This document shows positions 21,190 through 23,096 of a stretch of 23,096 nucleotides of DNA, piece by piece. The DNA is from Candidatus Shapirobacteria bacterium (GTDB lineage Bacteria > Patescibacteriota > Microgenomatia > UBA12405). The notes under the pieces were generated by a model. The model worked only from the letters and a program-made list of their open reading frames with translations. It made no database searches and had not been told where the DNA came from. The position numbers were made by a program, and so were the translations under genes. The stretch is taken from positions 15,224 to 38,319 of the forward strand of contig JAHFKH010000003.1 in assembly GCA_023245435.1 (NCBI GenBank), in the 5' to 3' direction. Within the stretch, counting starts at the first letter, position 1. Every line of letters begins with the position of its first letter.

Positions 21190-21218
21190 ATTATACCAAA
21201 GATAGGGCTATTTTACAA
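21190..21218 (-). promoter_or_regulatory. Promoter of ssrA
   Basis: On the minus strand TTGTAA (21213-21218), 17-nt spacer, TGG then TATAAT (21190-21195): an extended -10 promoter ending 8 nt before the mature tmRNA 5' G. Transcription therefore starts at or within a few bases of the mature end. The -35 lies inside the 3' end of the membrane-protein gene. Confidence 0.75.
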
Positions 21219-22032
21219 GTTTTGAACGTGAATTAATGTAGATTAATACTAAAATACTGGCTAGAAGGGAAAAGACAGCGGAGAATTGTTCAAAATAAAA
21301 CTTGACGACAGCACCAATAAAAATATTGACCAAAAGGGAAAATTTGAATAATTTTAAACCTGATTTTTTACGTTTAGACAAATAGAAAAACCAACCCAAT
21401 AATATTAAAATAGTAGAAATTAAATCGCTGCCAATTTTGATAAATATTAAATAATTATCACTTGTGGAAAAAGAATTATAGTTTTGATAAATATTGTAAA
21501 TTGTATCGAGCCGATAAGAGGAAGTAAAAATGGTATAAAAATCAAAGGTTTTGTCAAAAACATAATAGAGTGAATAGATTGATAAAATGATAAATAATGG
21601 TCTAAATTTGGATAATTTTTCTAAAAATGATTGAATAATTGAAGTTTTGGTTTTGACTTTTTGAAGTCGAGTATTAGCAAAGCGATAAACCAAAAATATT
21701 AATATAAAAGAAATATAAATTAAAATGATGGCGGGACGGAAAAAATAATTATTATCACGAGAAATGTACTTACCTAATTCGTCAATATATTGACCCCAAC
21801 CAAGACCAGCCAAAATACTAGCCAAGCTTAAAATTTTTTTGGATTTATATAAAAAAATAACGATAAAAGAGACCAGCATAAATAAACCACCCCAAAAAAG
21901 ATGAGCGATATGCCAAGAACCAAAAACAACTTGTCGATAATGAGTAAAATGTAAAAAAAGACGAACTGATAATACTGAAAAAACTGCTGATATTAAAAAA
22001 TTTAGTAAGTAAGCTGATGAATTTTGCCGCAC
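21208..22032 (-). CDS. Polytopic membrane protein, unknown function
   Basis: 274 residues from the GTG at 22030-22032; a TTG at 22050 would add six residues, but a TACAAT box lies 6 nt before the GTG, favouring it. About seven hydrophobic helices. After helix 3 comes the motif LGWGQYIDELGKYISRDNNYFF, reminiscent of the G-F-G-x-x-IDE-x-GKF-x-x-x-DNNYFF-x-PA motif in uncharacterised prokaryotic membrane proteins. The acidic and aromatic residues of that loop may be functional. The 3' end contains the -35 of the ssrA promoter, so high ssrA transcription could interfere with its mRNA end. Confidence 0.78.
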   Translation of the reverse strand: MRQNSSAYLLNFLISAVFSVLSVRLFLHFTHYRQVVFGSWHIAHLFWGGLFMLVSFIVIFLYKSKKILSLASILAGLGWGQYIDELGKYISRDNNYFFRPAIILIYISFILIFLVYRFANTRLQKVKTKTSIIQSFLEKLSKFRPLFIILSIYSLYYVFDKTFDFYTIFTSSYRLDTIYNIYQNYNSFSTSDNYLIFIKIGSDLISTILILLGWFFYLSKRKKSGLKLFKFSLLVNIFIGAVVKFYFEQFSAVFSLLASILVLIYINSRSKLVK

Positions 22033-22038
22033 AATGGT

Positions 22039-22060
22039 ATTGTATATCAATGGGGATAAT
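22039..22060. promoter_or_regulatory. Divergent -10 boxes (membrane protein and comF)
   Basis: TACAAT on the minus strand (22039-22044) lies 6 nt before the GTG at 22032. GATAAT on the plus strand (22055-22060) lies 7 nt before the ATG at 22068. Both place the transcript start at the start codon and decide the chosen starts. Confidence 0.4.
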
Positions 22061-22067
22061 TGTGGAA

Positions 22068-22679
22068 ATGGTGTTTCCCAAAACTTGTGTTGGTTGTGGA
22101 AAAATTGGGCAATATTTGTGTGAGAAATGCCAAAATAAAATTGAAATTATTGGGGCAGATTATAAAAATAAAAAAGTAGAGGGAAGAATTGGATTATTTA
22201 AGTACCATGGAGTAATTAAAGATTTAATTTCCCTGGTAAAATTTGAACTGGTATCGGAGGCAAAAACTGAAATTGGAAAAATGATAGCGGAACAATTGAG
22301 GGAAAATTATCCAAATATATTGGAATATTGGGTAAAAAATAAATTTGTAATTGTTCCAGTCCCCCTTCATTGGCGGCGAAAAAATTGGCGGGGATTTAAT
22401 CAGGCAGAAATTATTGCTAACGAAGTGGGAAAAATAATTAATTTAAAAATAAATAATAATTTAATTATTAGATTTAAAAATACTAAGAAACAAGTAACTA
22501 GTAACAAGATAGAAAGAAGTATTAACATAAAAGATGCGTTTAAAACGGTAGGAAAGTTGCCAAAGAATATTATTATTTTTGATGATGTGTGGACGACAGG
22601 AAATACTATAAAAAATATAATAAAAATTATCCCGAAAAATAGAAAAATTTGGGTATTAACCTTGGCGACCGGAAATTAG
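22068..22679 (+). CDS. comF: ComF-family phosphoribosyltransferase-like protein
   Basis: 203 residues from the ATG at 22068; upstream in-frame starts (22017, 22050) overlap the divergent gene and lie before the conserved MVFPKTCVGCGK beginning. The N-terminal zinc finger has two CxxC pairs (CVGC, CEKC). IVPVPLHWRRKNWRGFNQAEIIA is the ComF signature, and IIIFDDVWTTGNTI is the PRPP-binding loop of type I phosphoribosyltransferases. ComF is needed for DNA uptake in transformable bacteria, acting on single-stranded DNA at the membrane with ComFA and PriA. CPR cells are thought to import DNA, which fits. The last 24 nt overlap the convergent SPFH gene. Confidence 0.92.
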   Translation: MVFPKTCVGCGKIGQYLCEKCQNKIEIIGADYKNKKVEGRIGLFKYHGVIKDLISLVKFELVSEAKTEIGKMIAEQLRENYPNILEYWVKNKFVIVPVPLHWRRKNWRGFNQAEIIANEVGKIINLKINNNLIIRFKNTKKQVTSNKIERSINIKDAFKTVGKLPKNIIIFDDVWTTGNTIKNIIKIIPKNRKIWVLTLATGN

Positions 22680-23096
22680 GCGATTGTCGATAATTTCCTC
22701 AGCGGATTTGCCAGGTTGAGCATCTAATATGGGAAGATCAGTAATTTGCTCAGGATTGCCATCAACAGGAGTCAATGATGATAGATAGAAATTATCAACA
22801 AAAAGTCCGTGGGGGGTAAGTGATTCACGTAATTCATTTTTAATTTCATCTTCGATTAAGCTGCGATCGGTGGAAAGTGAATTAATTAAAGTGTGGTTGG
22901 TAATAACTTTGCGAATCCGACTACGAGTAACCGGACGAACAACTTTGGAGACAAAGTTTTCACCAATATTTTGCCAAATTTCGGGTAATCTTTCGGTATC
23001 TAATTTAATTAAAACTGTGGCTTCGACGGCAACAAATTTATTATCAGCAGTAACAGCGTGAATTACTTCATCACCCATGATTTCTTTGTTGTCTTT
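22656..23096 (-). CDS. SPFH/band 7 (prohibitin-like) protein, C-terminal part
   Basis: The minus-strand frame is open to the right edge (six further codons, KDNKEI, before the Met at 23078), so the N-terminus is missing; about 146 residues are visible. AVTADNKFVAVEATVLIKLD, VVRPVTRSRIRKVITNHTLINSLSTDR and LTPHGLFVDNFYLSSL follow the SPFH-domain pattern of an oligomerising membrane scaffold (stomatin/prohibitin/HflK-like). The C-terminal tail is short, without the long coiled coil of flotillins. Confidence 0.82.
   Translation of the reverse strand, partial: KDNKEIMGDEVIHAVTADNKFVAVEATVLIKLDTERLPEIWQNIGENFVSKVVRPVTRSRIRKVITNHTLINSLSTDRSLIEDEIKNELRESLTPHGLFVDNFYLSSLTPVDGNPEQITDLPILDAQPGKSAEEIIDNRLISGRQG

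Noticed and set aside
22017..22067. Earlier starts for comF and a TTG start at 22050 for the membrane protein
   Set aside because: They would make the two divergent genes overlap; -10 boxes and the conserved MVFPKTC start favour 22068 and 22032.
1..23096. CRISPR arrays, insertion sequences, prophage genes
   Set aside because: No regularly spaced repeats, transposase, integrase or phage structural motifs seen in any frame.

Overview
The window looks like a piece of an AT-rich genome from the Candidate Phyla Radiation (Patescibacteria). The 16S rRNA gene is compact and divergent, with substitutions at standard primer sites. It stands alone, with its own processing stem and terminator and no 23S, 5S or spacer tRNAs. 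TGA acts as a normal stop (for example at the end of dnaG), which argues against the recoded Gracilibacteria/Absconditabacteria. I cannot name a narrower lineage.

Layout. 1-1617: the 5' part of a short-chain dehydrogenase gene, then a two-gene AbiEii-type nucleotidyltransferase module with a palindromic operator over its promoter, then a gene-poor stretch ending in a terminator. 1618-5299: rppH-like NUDIX gene, dnaG, rpoD and a small unknown gene. 5296-9257 (minus): rpiB, pgk, a small Cys-rich protein, gap, an rpe-like gene and a LOG-like gene. Together these could turn nucleotide-derived ribose 5-phosphate into lower-glycolysis intermediates and ATP. 9281-12402: YgjP-like protease, exonuclease III, tRNA-Tyr, two small genes (one a free-standing FtsK-gamma-like domain) and a frameshifted recF. 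12403-14133: the 16S unit. 14176-18754: uppS, two T4SS-pilin-like proteins, a coiled-coil SpoIID protein, a pyroglutamyl-peptidase-like protein, a PH-domain membrane protein and a small membrane protein. 18766-21181: a membrane-anchored possible beta-propeller protein, smpB, a small RHH-like gene and, on the minus strand, tmRNA. 21208-23096: a polytopic membrane protein, comF and a partial SPFH gene.

Three things stand out. First, the tmRNA has a 39-codon tag frame. Its acceptor stem reads A3:U70 with G73 instead of the alanine signature G3:U70 with A73, which is close to tRNA-Ser acceptor identity, and the SmpB beside it has a shortened C-terminal tail. Second, the tRNA with anticodon GTA (Tyr) has a short variable loop and C1:G72, both features of archaeal/eukaryotic rather than bacterial tRNA-Tyr. 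Third, about twenty genes carry a TANNNT -10-like hexamer 5-8 nt before the start codon, which predicts widespread leaderless mRNAs. All alignments and folds here were done by eye.
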